In this document: positions 14,896 through 23,900 of the stretch, one piece after another | How the letters are laid out: each line of letters starts with the position of its first letter | Numbering within the stretch: the stretch's first letter is position 1 | NCBI GenBank assembly: GCA_016704145.1 | Contig: JADJAS010000004.1 | Coordinates: 71,482-135,481 of the forward strand | DNA from: Rhodocyclaceae bacterium | GTDB lineage: Bacteria; Pseudomonadota; Gammaproteobacteria; Burkholderiales; Rhodocyclaceae | DNA length: 64,000 nucleotides | Direction: 5' to 3' | The notes under the pieces: generated by a model | Seen by the model: only the letters and a program-made list of their open reading frames with translations | Databases searched by the model: none | What the model was told of the DNA's origin: nothing | Position numbers and translations under genes: made by a program

Positions 14896-17094
14896 ATGAG
14901 CGATTATTTCAAATATACCGTCGCCGAAGACGGTGTCTGCACGCTGACGATCGACCAGCCGAATTCGGCGACGAACGTCATGAACCAGGAATTTCTCGAT
15001 GGCTTCCGTGCCGCTCTGGAATGCGCGCTGGCCGATGATCAGGTGAAAGGGGTCATCCTGACCTCGGCGAAGAGTTCGTTCGTGGCGGGTGCCGATCTGA
15101 AGTCGATGGAGGCCACGCTGTTTGGCAAGCCGGCGGCCAAGACGCTCTATGAGCAGTGCTGGGGATTTTCGAGCCTGTTGCGCCGTATGGAGACGGGCGG
15201 CAAGCCGGTGGTGGCGGCCCTGAACGGACCGGCGCTGGGGGGAGGATTCGAAATTGCCCTGGCGAGCCATTACCGGATCGCTGCCGATGTCCGCGGCATG
15301 GTGGTCGGACTTCCCGAAGTCGGCGTCGGGCTGCTGCCGGGCGCGGGGGGTACCCAGCGCTATCTGCGCATGATCGGCGTGGCCAAGGCCTTGCCGCTGT
15401 TGCTTCAAGGCACGCAACTCAAGCCGGACAAGGCCCTGGAGTTGGGCTTGGTCAACGAAGTGGTTCAGGCCGACGATCTCCTGCCAGCCGCTCGCAGGTG
15501 GCTGCTGGGCTCACCCGATCCGGTCAAGCCGTGGGACAAGAAAGGCTTTCAGGTTCCCGGCGGCAGCAATCCCATGCTGCCGAATCTTGCCCAACTCTTC
15601 ATGGGCACGGCCGCCAACCTTCAGGCCAATACCTATCACAACCTGCCGGCCCCCTTGGCCATCACCTCGTGCCTGTACGAAGGCATGCAGTTACCTATCG
15701 ACAAGGCCTTGCAGGTCGAGTGCAAGTACTTCGTCAAGCTGAATCTGGATCCGGTCGCGGGCAACATGGTCCGCACGATCTTCATCAACAAGGGCGAGGC
15801 CGACAAACTGGTGCGCCGTCCCGCGGGCGTGGCAAAGCGGGTTCACCAGAAGATCGGCGTGCTCGGCGCGGGTCTGATGGGCGCTGGCGTCGCCTTCGTC
15901 GCGGCGCAATGCGGGATCGAAGTGATCCTGATCGATCGCGACCAGACGGCAGCCGACAAGGGCAAGGCCTATAGCGAAGCGCGGCTCCGGAAGGACCTGG
16001 AGCGCGGCCGGATCAAGCCCGAGAAGATCGATGCCATTCTCGCGCGAATTCACCCGACCACCGACTACTCGGGGCTGAGCGATGTCAGTCTGGTCGTCGA
16101 GGCCGTGTTCGAGGATCGTGGCGTCAAGGCCGAGGTATTCGCCAAGGCCGAAGCGGTGATGCCGGCCGATGCCGTGCTGGCTTCGAATACGTCCGCGCTG
16201 CCGATTAGCGGGCTCGCCGAGACGACTCGTCGGCCCGCCAATGTCGTCGGACTGCATTTCTTTTCGCCGGTCGAGCGCATGCCGCTGGTCGAGGTCATCC
16301 GTGGCCGCCAGACCTGCGATGCCGCCCTGGCGCATGCGCTTGATTTCGTCGCGCAATTGAAGAAGACGCCGATACTGGTCAACGACAGCCGCGGCTTTTT
16401 CACCAGCCGGTTCATCGGCGCTTTCATCAACGAGGGCGTGACGATGGTGAAGGAAGGCATCGATCCGGCTTTGATCGAGAATGCCGCACGCATGACCGGT
16501 TATCCGGTTGGGGCGCTGACAATCTCGGACGAGATTGGTCTGGATCTCGCGTACAAGGGCGCCCAGCAGCAGGCACAGGATCTCGGCAAGGACAACAAGC
16601 CCGGATCCTCCGTCGACGTCATGGCCACCATGGTGGCGACCCATGGCCGGCACGGGCGCAAGAACGGCAAGGGCTTTTACGAATACGACGCGGATGGCAG
16701 CAAACGGCTTTGGCCGGGGTTGGGCGATATCTGGCCACGACGCCCGGCGGCCGAGCAGCCCAATGTCCAGGAAGTCAAGCACCGCATGCTTTACGCCCAG
16801 TTCGCGGATGCCGCGCGCTGCATAGCCGATGGTGTCCTGATCGACCCCGCCGACGGCGATATCGGCGGGTGCTTCGGCGTCGGCTTTCCGATCTATCTCG
16901 GTGGACCTTTTGCCGCCATGGACACCATTGGCATCGCCGCCGTGGTTGCCGAGTGCGATCGACTGGCCGCCCGGTACGATGCCGAGCGATTCGCCGTGCC
17001 GAACTTGTTGCGCGAGATGGCCGCGGAAGGCAAGACGTTCTACGGCCCCAAGCGCATCGTCCCACCTGCCCGGCAGGCGATGAGGGTCTCATGA
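14896..17094 (+). CDS. FadB/FadJ-type enoyl-CoA hydratase / 3-hydroxyacyl-CoA dehydrogenase
   Basis: A 732-residue fusion. The N-terminal crotonase domain keeps both catalytic Glu residues (E119 in GGGFE, E141 in LPEVG). The dehydrogenase half begins with GVLGAGLMGAG near residue 320 and has GLHFFSPVERMPLVEVI with the catalytic His, then the C-terminal domain duplicated in this family. It catalyses hydration and NAD-dependent oxidation of enoyl-CoA esters and should form a complex with the preceding thiolase. Its stop overlaps the next ATG. The substrate could be ordinary fatty acids or the sterol side chain. Confidence 0.93.
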   Translation: MSDYFKYTVAEDGVCTLTIDQPNSATNVMNQEFLDGFRAALECALADDQVKGVILTSAKSSFVAGADLKSMEATLFGKPAAKTLYEQCWGFSSLLRRMETGGKPVVAALNGPALGGGFEIALASHYRIAADVRGMVVGLPEVGVGLLPGAGGTQRYLRMIGVAKALPLLLQGTQLKPDKALELGLVNEVVQADDLLPAARRWLLGSPDPVKPWDKKGFQVPGGSNPMLPNLAQLFMGTAANLQANTYHNLPAPLAITSCLYEGMQLPIDKALQVECKYFVKLNLDPVAGNMVRTIFINKGEADKLVRRPAGVAKRVHQKIGVLGAGLMGAGVAFVAAQCGIEVILIDRDQTAADKGKAYSEARLRKDLERGRIKPEKIDAILARIHPTTDYSGLSDVSLVVEAVFEDRGVKAEVFAKAEAVMPADAVLASNTSALPISGLAETTRRPANVVGLHFFSPVERMPLVEVIRGRQTCDAALAHALDFVAQLKKTPILVNDSRGFFTSRFIGAFINEGVTMVKEGIDPALIENAARMTGYPVGALTISDEIGLDLAYKGAQQQAQDLGKDNKPGSSVDVMATMVATHGRHGRKNGKGFYEYDADGSKRLWPGLGDIWPRRPAAEQPNVQEVKHRMLYAQFADAARCIADGVLIDPADGDIGGCFGVGFPIYLGGPFAAMDTIGIAAVVAECDRLAARYDAERFAVPNLLREMAAEGKTFYGPKRIVPPARQAMRVS

Positions 17095-18722
17095 TGGCCG
17101 CCGGCGCTTTCGACTATGTCATCGTGGGCGCCGGCTCGGCTGGTTGCGTGCTGGCAAACCGCCTGAGCGAGGATCCGCATGTCAGCGTGCTGCTGCTGGA
17201 AGGCGGCGGCAAGGGTGGTGATCTGTTGACACGCATGCCGGCAGGATGGGCCAAGCTGACCACAGACCCGAAATACGTCGATTTCTTCGTCTCCGAGCCG
17301 GAAGCCCGGACGCGAGGGCGTCGCCATACGCTGCCGCGTGGTCGTGTGCTCGGCGGATGTTCGACGGTGAACGGCATGATCTATATCCGTGGCCAGGCCG
17401 AAGATTACGATGGCTGGGCCGCGGCGGGCGCCGAGGGCTGGGACTGGGCGTCGGTGCGGCGCTACTTCCTGCGCTCGGAGAATCAGCAGCATATCCGCGA
17501 CGAACATCACGGCACCGACGGACCACTGCCGGTGTCGAGCCTGGCGGAGGTCAATCCGGTCGACGAATACATGATCCGCGCCTTCCAGGAAATCGGGGTA
17601 CGGGCGAATCCGGATTTCAACGGCGCTCGCCAGGAAGGTGTCGGCTATTACCAGACAACCATGCGCGACGGTGAACGCTGGTCGGCAGCGCGTGGTTTTC
17701 TGGACACCATCCGTGACCGCTCCAACTTGACCGTGCTTACTGAAGCCTTGGCCGAGCGTGTCGTGATCGAGGCAGGCCAGGCCAAGGGAGTGATTTATCG
17801 ACATCGCGGCCAGCGCCTGACGGCGACGGCGCGACGAGAGGTGTTGCTGGCGGCGGGGGCCTTGCAGTCACCGAAGCTGCTGATGCTGTCGGGCATCGGC
17901 CCGGGAGATGAACTTCAGCGCTTGGGCATACCGGTGCTTCGCGATCTGCCGGCGGTCGGTGGCAACTTGCAGGATCATTTCATCGTGCCGATGATGTGGC
18001 GGCTGAAACCCGGTGCTCCGAGCCTGAATCAACGGCTCCGTGGCATCCGCGTGATCTGGGAAGTGGTGCGCTATCTACTGCGTCGACAGGGTGCGATGCG
18101 GATGCCGGCCGCCGAAGTGGGTGTGTTTGCCCGCAGCGATCCCTCGGTGCCTCGGCCCGACCTTCAGTTCCATTGCCTGCCGGTGACCGGCCCCCTGAAG
18201 CCGGACGGCTCGCTGGCGAAAGATGCCGATCCGTGGCCCGGCATGACGCTGGCGCCCTGCCAGTTGAACCCCGCCGCGCGCGGACGGCTGACTTTGCGTT
18301 CAGCCGACCCCGGCGACCTGCCGATCTTTAATTTCGACTACCTGACATCGGAGCACGATGTGCGTGTCACTCTGGCGGGAATGCGGCTGGCGGTGCGAGC
18401 AGCGGCCCAACCGGCCCTGGCGCCATTCGTGGCGGCGAGGTGGCGGCCTTCCGCCGAAGTCGCGACCGACGAAGGTCTACTCGACTTCGCCGCGCACTAT
18501 GGCACCACCACCCACCATCCCGTGGGCACCTGCCGGATGGGTTCGGATGCCGAGGCGGTGGTGGATAGCAGCCTGCAAGTAAATGGCATTCGAGGCTTGC
18601 GCGTGGTCGACGCATCCGTCATGCCACTGATCACGTCGGGCAACACCCACGCACCGACCATGATGATTGCCGAGCGGGCGGCGGACTTGATCCGTCAGGC
18701 CTGGCTACCGGAAAGACACTAG
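17091..18722 (+). CDS. GMC-family FAD alcohol dehydrogenase/oxidase
   Basis: A 543-residue GMC oxidoreductase. The Rossmann motif is VGAGSAG (12-18), GRVLGGCSTVNGMIYIRG is signature 1, GALQSPKLLMLSGIGPG is signature 2, and the active-site His lies in THHPVGTCRMG with a second His in SGNTHAPT. No signal peptide is seen, so it is probably cytoplasmic. It is translationally coupled to the FadB-like gene, which is odd for a choline dehydrogenase; oxidation of a primary alcohol on a sterol side chain or ring is a reasonable guess. Confidence 0.87.
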   Translation: MMAAGAFDYVIVGAGSAGCVLANRLSEDPHVSVLLLEGGGKGGDLLTRMPAGWAKLTTDPKYVDFFVSEPEARTRGRRHTLPRGRVLGGCSTVNGMIYIRGQAEDYDGWAAAGAEGWDWASVRRYFLRSENQQHIRDEHHGTDGPLPVSSLAEVNPVDEYMIRAFQEIGVRANPDFNGARQEGVGYYQTTMRDGERWSAARGFLDTIRDRSNLTVLTEALAERVVIEAGQAKGVIYRHRGQRLTATARREVLLAAGALQSPKLLMLSGIGPGDELQRLGIPVLRDLPAVGGNLQDHFIVPMMWRLKPGAPSLNQRLRGIRVIWEVVRYLLRRQGAMRMPAAEVGVFARSDPSVPRPDLQFHCLPVTGPLKPDGSLAKDADPWPGMTLAPCQLNPAARGRLTLRSADPGDLPIFNFDYLTSEHDVRVTLAGMRLAVRAAAQPALAPFVAARWRPSAEVATDEGLLDFAAHYGTTTHHPVGTCRMGSDAEAVVDSSLQVNGIRGLRVVDASVMPLITSGNTHAPTMMIAERAADLIRQAWLPERH

Positions 18723-18748
18723 ACGCGCTTGTGGGAAGAGGGGGATCG

Positions 18749-19441
18749 ATGGACGCATCAGCACGGGTAATGTCGGTGACCGGGGCGGTGAGCAGCCGGT
18801 CGTCGAAAAGGGCTTTCCTGGACCGGCCGGTGGACGGAGGGCTGCTGAGGCAACTGCTGGCGGCGGCCGCACGAAGCCCGTCCGGGGGCAATCTTCAGCC
18901 GTGGCATGTTGATGTCCTTGGCAGTGACGAACTGGTTCGTTTCAAGGCCTTGATACGGCAAAAAATGGCGGCCGATCCGCGCGGTGACGGGCCGGGATAC
19001 GATATTTATCCGCCTGATTTGCGGGATCCGTATCGCGCCCGACGCAATCGCTGCGGCGAAGACATGTACGGCTCCATGGGCATCAGCCGTGATGACAAGG
19101 CGTCGCGCCTGGCGTTCATTGCCGGCAATTACCAGTTCTGGGGTGCGCCGGTGGGCATGTTCTTTACCGTCGATCGCCGCATGGGGCCGCCCCAGTGGTC
19201 GGATCTCGGCATGTACATTCAAACCTTCATGCTGCTGGCGAAGGAGGCTGGACTGGATAGTTGTCCGCAGGAGGCATGGACGCTCTGGCATCGGACGGTT
19301 GCCGATTTCATCGGCTTGCCGGAGGAGCGGATGCTGTTCTGTGGCCTGGCGCTCGGCTATGCCGATCCCGAGCATCCCGTCAACCGCCTGCGGACGGAAC
19401 GAGCTCCACTCGAAGATTTTGTTGTATTTCGCGGTATCTGA
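18749..19441 (+). CDS. Nitroreductase-family flavoprotein
   Basis: A 230-residue FMN-dependent nitroreductase fold: SSKRAFLDRPVDGGLL, then AARSPSGGNLQPWHV (FMN contact), and LGYADPEHPVNRLRTER near the end. The start at 18749 has GAGGGGGAT immediately upstream. Family members reduce quinones, nitro groups or enones, and some act as ene reductases. Within this operon it might reduce an unsaturated CoA ester, but nothing in the sequence fixes the substrate. Confidence 0.8.
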   Translation: MDASARVMSVTGAVSSRSSKRAFLDRPVDGGLLRQLLAAAARSPSGGNLQPWHVDVLGSDELVRFKALIRQKMAADPRGDGPGYDIYPPDLRDPYRARRNRCGEDMYGSMGISRDDKASRLAFIAGNYQFWGAPVGMFFTVDRRMGPPQWSDLGMYIQTFMLLAKEAGLDSCPQEAWTLWHRTVADFIGLPEERMLFCGLALGYADPEHPVNRLRTERAPLEDFVVFRGI

Positions 19442-19458
19442 GATTCCAGGAGACGCAG

Positions 19459-20223
19459 ATGAGTATCAGCACTTCGTTGCAAGATGGCGTGGCCACCGTG
19501 GCAATCAACCGTCCTGACAAGAAGAATGCCCTGACCGCCGACATGTATCAGGCCATGGCGGATGCCTTGAATCGCGCCCAGGCCGATCCGGCAGTCCGAT
19601 CCGTCCTGTTGGCCGGGCAGCCTGGCATGTTCACCGCCGGCAATGATCTTGAGGACTTTGTGCAGCGGCCACCCAAGGACATGGACGCCCCCGTGTTTCG
19701 ATTCATGCAGGCCCTGGTCGCCGTCGACAAGCCGGTGATTGCCGCGGTCGAGGGTGTTGCCGTGGGTATCGGCGTGACCATGCTGCTCCACTGCGATCTT
19801 GTTTACATAGCCGATAACGCCAAGCTGGTGCTGCCCTTCGTGAGCCTTGGCGTGGTCGCGGAGTTCGCTTCCAGTTTCCTCCTGCCGCTCAATGCCGGGT
19901 ATGTCAAAGCGGCGGAGAAACTTCTGCTCGGCGAGCCGTTCACCGCCCAGGAAGCTCTGGAGATGCGGATTGTCAATGCGGTGTTGCCGGCCGCCGAAGT
20001 GCTTCCGCGCGCTCGCGCCAGCGCCGAGAAGTTTGTCCGCCTGCCGCCGGGAGCGGTACGCGACACCAAGCGGCTGCTGCGCAGGAGCCATGCCACCCAG
20101 GTTGCGGCAGCCATCCGGGACGAGGGTGAACTGTTCTGCGCGCGCCTGGGTTCGGGCGAGGCCCAGGAAGCAATGACCGCCTTTCTCGAGAAGCGCAAGC
20201 CGGATTTTTCCAGGTTCCAATAG
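19459..20223 (+). CDS. Crotonase, delta3-delta2 enoyl-CoA isomerase-like
   Basis: A 254-residue crotonase. Neither hydratase Glu is present (AVGIGVT and LPFVSLG at those positions). E135 in GVVAEFASSFLLP falls where Eci/PaaG-type isomerases have their single catalytic acid, so double-bond isomerisation is more likely than hydration. AGGAGA precedes the ATG. It would move a double bond into conjugation before hydration by the FadB-type enzyme. The alignment is by eye; 'enoyl-CoA hydratase family protein' is the safe name. Confidence 0.78.
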   Translation: MSISTSLQDGVATVAINRPDKKNALTADMYQAMADALNRAQADPAVRSVLLAGQPGMFTAGNDLEDFVQRPPKDMDAPVFRFMQALVAVDKPVIAAVEGVAVGIGVTMLLHCDLVYIADNAKLVLPFVSLGVVAEFASSFLLPLNAGYVKAAEKLLLGEPFTAQEALEMRIVNAVLPAAEVLPRARASAEKFVRLPPGAVRDTKRLLRRSHATQVAAAIRDEGELFCARLGSGEAQEAMTAFLEKRKPDFSRFQ

Positions 20224-20282
20224 CGTCCGGACCATGATTGTCCGCGACTTCCTTCACCGATATCGACCTCATTGAGGAGATC

Positions 20283-21464
20283 ATGCCCCCATCGTCCAAA
20301 CCGCTTGCCGGCGTCAAGGTGGTCGACCTGACCGTGCTTCTCCCAGGGCCCATGTGCACGCTGCACTTGGCTGACATGGGCGCGGATGTCATCAAGGTCG
20401 AGAATCCCGGCGCCTGGGATCCTGTGCGCGGCCTGCCGGGCAGCCAATTCTCCAACCAGTTCCTCATGCTGAACCGCAACAAGCGGGCCATCACCGTCAA
20501 CCTGCGCGCCGCCGATGGGCAGGACATACTGCGCCGGCTGGTGAAGGCGGCGGATGTGCTCGTCGAGGGTTTTCGTCCCGGCGTCGCCGACAAGCTCGGG
20601 GTGGGTTATGCGGCGATGTCGGCGCTCAATCCGCGTCTCGTCTATTGTTCCATCAGCGGCTATGGCCAGACGGGCGCCATGGCGCAGGCCGGCGGCCACG
20701 ACATCAACTACGAGTGCCTGGCCGGTGTGCTCGAGCAGACAGGTGTGGCGGACGGGGACCCGGCCCCCGGAGGCTTTCCTTCGGCCGATCTGACCGGCGG
20801 CACGCTGTCGGCCGCGATGGGCATCCTTGCGGCCCTGTTCGATGCACAGCGTAGCGGACGCGGCCGCCATGTCGATGTCGCCATGGCCGATTGCTTGATG
20901 GCTCACAACATCCCCGCTGCCTCGTCATTGCAGGATCGCCGGTCGATGCCGGCGCGCGGCACTGACTACCTGTCCGGCGGCATGGCATGCTACGGCGTCT
21001 ACGCGACCGCCGACCATCGCCATCTCGCCGTCGGTGCCATCGAGATCAAGTTCTGGAACAATTTCTGCGAAACCATTGGCCGGCCGGACCTGTTGAAACG
21101 CGGGCATCTGATCGGCAACGAAGGTGTCGCCGCTCGGGCGGAGGTTGCCCGGACCATCGCCGCGCATGACCTCGGTCACTGGGCCGCGCTGTTCAAGGAC
21201 GTCGATGCCTGCGTCACGCCGGTGCTGCGTCTTGATGAAGCCAATGCCCATCCGCACGCGCGAAGCCGGGGAATGGTCGTCGAGAGCGAGCATCCAATGC
21301 ACGGCCCTTATTGGCAGTATGCCTTCCCGGTCAAGATGACGGACTTCGAGTTCGAGGTTGAGCGACAGGGGGCGAGCCCGGGGCAGGACAACGACGCTGT
21401 GCTGTCCGAACTCGATTATGCCATGGCGGAAATCGATGGCTTGCGCGCATCTGGCGTCATTTAG
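20283..21464 (+). CDS. Alpha-methylacyl-CoA racemase-like, CaiB/BaiF family III
   Basis: A 393-residue family III CoA-transferase fold. GGHDINY (H139/D140) and ADLTGG (D169) match the His/Asp acid-base residues of alpha-methylacyl-CoA racemase (MCR of Mycobacterium), whose products epimerise C25-methyl-branched CoA esters. TTGAGGAG lies just upstream of ATG 20283; an in-frame ATG at 20238 lacks a binding site. In sterol catabolism AMACR converts (25R) to (25S) acyl-CoA before dehydrogenation. Placement next to an acyl-CoA synthetase supports a branched side-chain substrate. A CoA-transferase of another specificity is the alternative. Confidence 0.82.
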   Translation: MPPSSKPLAGVKVVDLTVLLPGPMCTLHLADMGADVIKVENPGAWDPVRGLPGSQFSNQFLMLNRNKRAITVNLRAADGQDILRRLVKAADVLVEGFRPGVADKLGVGYAAMSALNPRLVYCSISGYGQTGAMAQAGGHDINYECLAGVLEQTGVADGDPAPGGFPSADLTGGTLSAAMGILAALFDAQRSGRGRHVDVAMADCLMAHNIPAASSLQDRRSMPARGTDYLSGGMACYGVYATADHRHLAVGAIEIKFWNNFCETIGRPDLLKRGHLIGNEGVAARAEVARTIAAHDLGHWAALFKDVDACVTPVLRLDEANAHPHARSRGMVVESEHPMHGPYWQYAFPVKMTDFEFEVERQGASPGQDNDAVLSELDYAMAEIDGLRASGVI

Positions 21465-21476
21465 GAGGAGATGATC

Positions 21477-23066
21477 ATGTCAAATACCAGAACCTACAGC
21501 CTTGCCGACCTTTTCGAACTGGTGGCCGAGGCTGTTCCCGACCGGGAGGCGGTCGTCTGCGGCAACCGTCGCCTGACCTATGCCCAGCTGAACGAACGGG
21601 CCGACCGGCTGGCCGCCTACTTGCAGTCCAAGGGCGTCGGTCCCGGCGATACCGTTGGTCTGCAGCTCTATAACGGCACCGAGTATCTGGAAGCCTATTT
21701 TGCCGCCTGCAAGCTGCGGGCGATTCCGCTGAACATCAACTACCGTTACGTGGCCCACGAGCTGCGTTACATCTACGACAACGCCAAGCTGTCGGTGCTG
21801 GCCTACTCGGCGCCCTTGGCCGGCGAGGTGGAACCGTTGCTGCGGGACTATCCGGCCATCAAGGTGGTGCTGGTTCCCGGCGAGGAATATGAGACCAACC
21901 TGGCCGCCGCCGGCCGCGATTACGCGGTGCCGCAGCGCAGCGGTGACGACATCTCCCTGCTCTATACCGGCGGCACCACCGGCATGCCCAAGGGCGTGAT
22001 GTGGCCGCACCAGGCCCTGTTCTTCAGCGCCCTGGGCGGCGGCAGCTTCTACCGCCAGGAAGGCCCGATCAAGACTCCCGAGGAAATCGCCGAAGTGGCC
22101 AGCAAAGGTTATCCGCTGCGCTATCTGGCCATCGCCCCGCTGATGCACGGCGCCGCTCTTTGGGCGTCGCTGGTGTCGCTGCTCTCCGGTCAGACGGTGC
22201 TGATGCGCGATCATGTCGAGTTCAGCGCCGAGCAGATCTGGGATCTGGCCGTCCGCGAACATGCGAATATCATCTCGGTGGTCGGCGATGCCATGGCCAT
22301 GCCCCTGGTGGCTGCCCTGAAGGGTCATCCGGGCCGCTGGCCGCTACCGGCGCTGAAGCACATCGGCTCGGGCGGCGGGCTATTCTCGGCTCACGTGCAG
22401 CAGGACCTGCGCGAATTGTTGAACGTCACCGTCGCCGACAGCATGGGTTCATCGGAAGGCGGTGCTTTTGGCGGTGGTGCCAAGCCCGAGAGCGGCGAAG
22501 GCTTCATCAAGCTTGCGCCGCGGCCGGACCTGAAGGTGATCTCGATCGAGCGCGACCGTTTCGTCGGCCCGGGCGAGTCGGGCATCCTGGTGCGCGTCGG
22601 CAACGTCGCCATCGGCTATTGGGGCGACGAGCAGAAGTCGGCCGAGACCTTCATCACGCTGAATGGCGAACGGGTGGTGATCAGCGGTGACATGGCCAAG
22701 ATATTGGAGGATGGCTCCATCGTCGTCCTCGGCCGTGGCTCCCAGTGCATCAACTCGGGCGGCGAGAAAGTCTTTCCCGAGGAGGTGGAGGAGGTGCTGC
22801 ACCGCCACGAGTCGGTCGCCGATGCGCTGGTGGTGGGCGTGCCCGATCCCCGCTGGGGCAACAAGGTGGTGGCGGTGGTCAGCCTGCACCCCGGCGCCAA
22901 GCCGGACGCCGCCGCGCTGAACGCCTATTGCCGCGGGTTCCTGGCAGGCTACAAGGTACCCAAGGAGGTCGTTTTCGTCGATCAGGTGGCCCGCTCGCCA
23001 GCCGGCAAGGCCGATTATCGCTGGGCCAAGGAGACGGCCCAGGCGAAGCTGGCGGAGGCCAGCTAG
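21477..23066 (+). CDS. Acyl-CoA synthetase, FadD19-like
   Basis: A 529-residue ANL-superfamily ligase. The ATP loop is TGGTTGMPKG (164-173), the adenylation core includes PLMHGAALW and DSMGSSEGG, GRGSQCINSGGEKVFPEEVE is the hinge region, and SPAGKADY carries the C-terminal catalytic Lys. The PLMHGAALW form recalls FadD19/FadD17-type steroid side-chain ligases. GGAGGAG favours ATG 21477 (about six-base spacing) over ATG 21471, which touches the binding site. It probably activates a sterol carboxylate or another ring/branched acid; substrate is inferred from the AMACR neighbour. Confidence 0.82.
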   Translation: MSNTRTYSLADLFELVAEAVPDREAVVCGNRRLTYAQLNERADRLAAYLQSKGVGPGDTVGLQLYNGTEYLEAYFAACKLRAIPLNINYRYVAHELRYIYDNAKLSVLAYSAPLAGEVEPLLRDYPAIKVVLVPGEEYETNLAAAGRDYAVPQRSGDDISLLYTGGTTGMPKGVMWPHQALFFSALGGGSFYRQEGPIKTPEEIAEVASKGYPLRYLAIAPLMHGAALWASLVSLLSGQTVLMRDHVEFSAEQIWDLAVREHANIISVVGDAMAMPLVAALKGHPGRWPLPALKHIGSGGGLFSAHVQQDLRELLNVTVADSMGSSEGGAFGGGAKPESGEGFIKLAPRPDLKVISIERDRFVGPGESGILVRVGNVAIGYWGDEQKSAETFITLNGERVVISGDMAKILEDGSIVVLGRGSQCINSGGEKVFPEEVEEVLHRHESVADALVVGVPDPRWGNKVVAVVSLHPGAKPDAAALNAYCRGFLAGYKVPKEVVFVDQVARSPAGKADYRWAKETAQAKLAEAS

Positions 23067-23067
23067 C

Positions 23068-23836
23068 ATGACCGGCGACATCTACTCCATCGCCGGCAAG
23101 GTGGCCCTGATCACCGGCGGATCGCGGGGCATCGGCCAGTCCATCGCCGAGTTGTTCGCCGAGCGCGGTGCCGAGGTGATCATCTGTTCGCGCAAACAGC
23201 AGGATCTCGATGTAGTGGCGGCAGGGATTCGCGCCAAGGGCGGCAAGGCGCACGCCATCCAGGCGCACGTTGGCAAACTCGATGACATCGAGCGATTGGT
23301 CGGCTTGCTCGATGAGCGTGGCCTCGCCGTCGATGTGCTGGTCAACAATGCCGGCATCAGTCCGCCCAATGCCGGGACATTCTGCGACACGACGCCGGCG
23401 TTGTGGGACAAGATCATGGAGGTGAATGTCCGCGGGCCCTTTTTCCTGACGGCGGCATTGGGCAGGAAAATGGCGGAACGCGGCAGCGGTGCGATCGTCA
23501 ACATCAGCACGACGTCGGCGCTGATGGCGCAGCCCGAGATCGGCGCCTACTGTGTCTCCAAGGCCGCGCTGAACACCATGACCCGCTGTTTCGCCAGGGA
23601 ACTCGGGACCGCGGGGCGTGCGCGTGAATGCCATCTCCTGCGGCGTCATCAAGACGGCCATGGGCGATCACACCATGAACGATCCGCAGCGCTACGCCGA
23701 CATGATGAAAGTCAATCCGCTCAAGCGCGTCGGTTATCCCGAGGAAGTCGCCGCGGCGGCGCTCTTCCTGGCCAGTGATGCCGCCAGCTACAGCTCGGGT
23801 GTCATCCTGCAGGTGGATGGCGGCGTGCTGAGCTGA
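23068..23836 (+). pseudogene. SDR oxidoreductase interrupted by a single-base frameshift
   Basis: The N-terminal 180 or so codons (from ATG 23068) read as a normal SDR: TGGSRGIG, NNAGIS, ISTTSAL and YCVSKAAL (Tyr/Lys). Around 23608 the frame shifts by one base; from there another frame continues the family's expected sequence, RGVRVNAISCGVIKTAMGD, to GVILQVDGGVLS and a stop at 23836. Restoring one base gives an intact protein of about 255 residues. An extra A in CTCGGGACCGCGG is the simplest cause. It is either a recent mutation or a sequencing error; no other decay is seen. Confidence 0.8.
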
Positions 23837-23900
23837 TTTCGCGGTGGCACGCCCGCTTGCCGTTCGTCATGGCTTGCCTGATCGCGCGAGGGCCGCAACA

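Noticed and set aside
18271..18290. Another copy of the dispersed repeat in the GMC gene
   Set aside because: Only the right half (GACGGCTGACTTT) matches. The left GGCGT half is absent and the bases encode a conserved RLTLRSAD segment.
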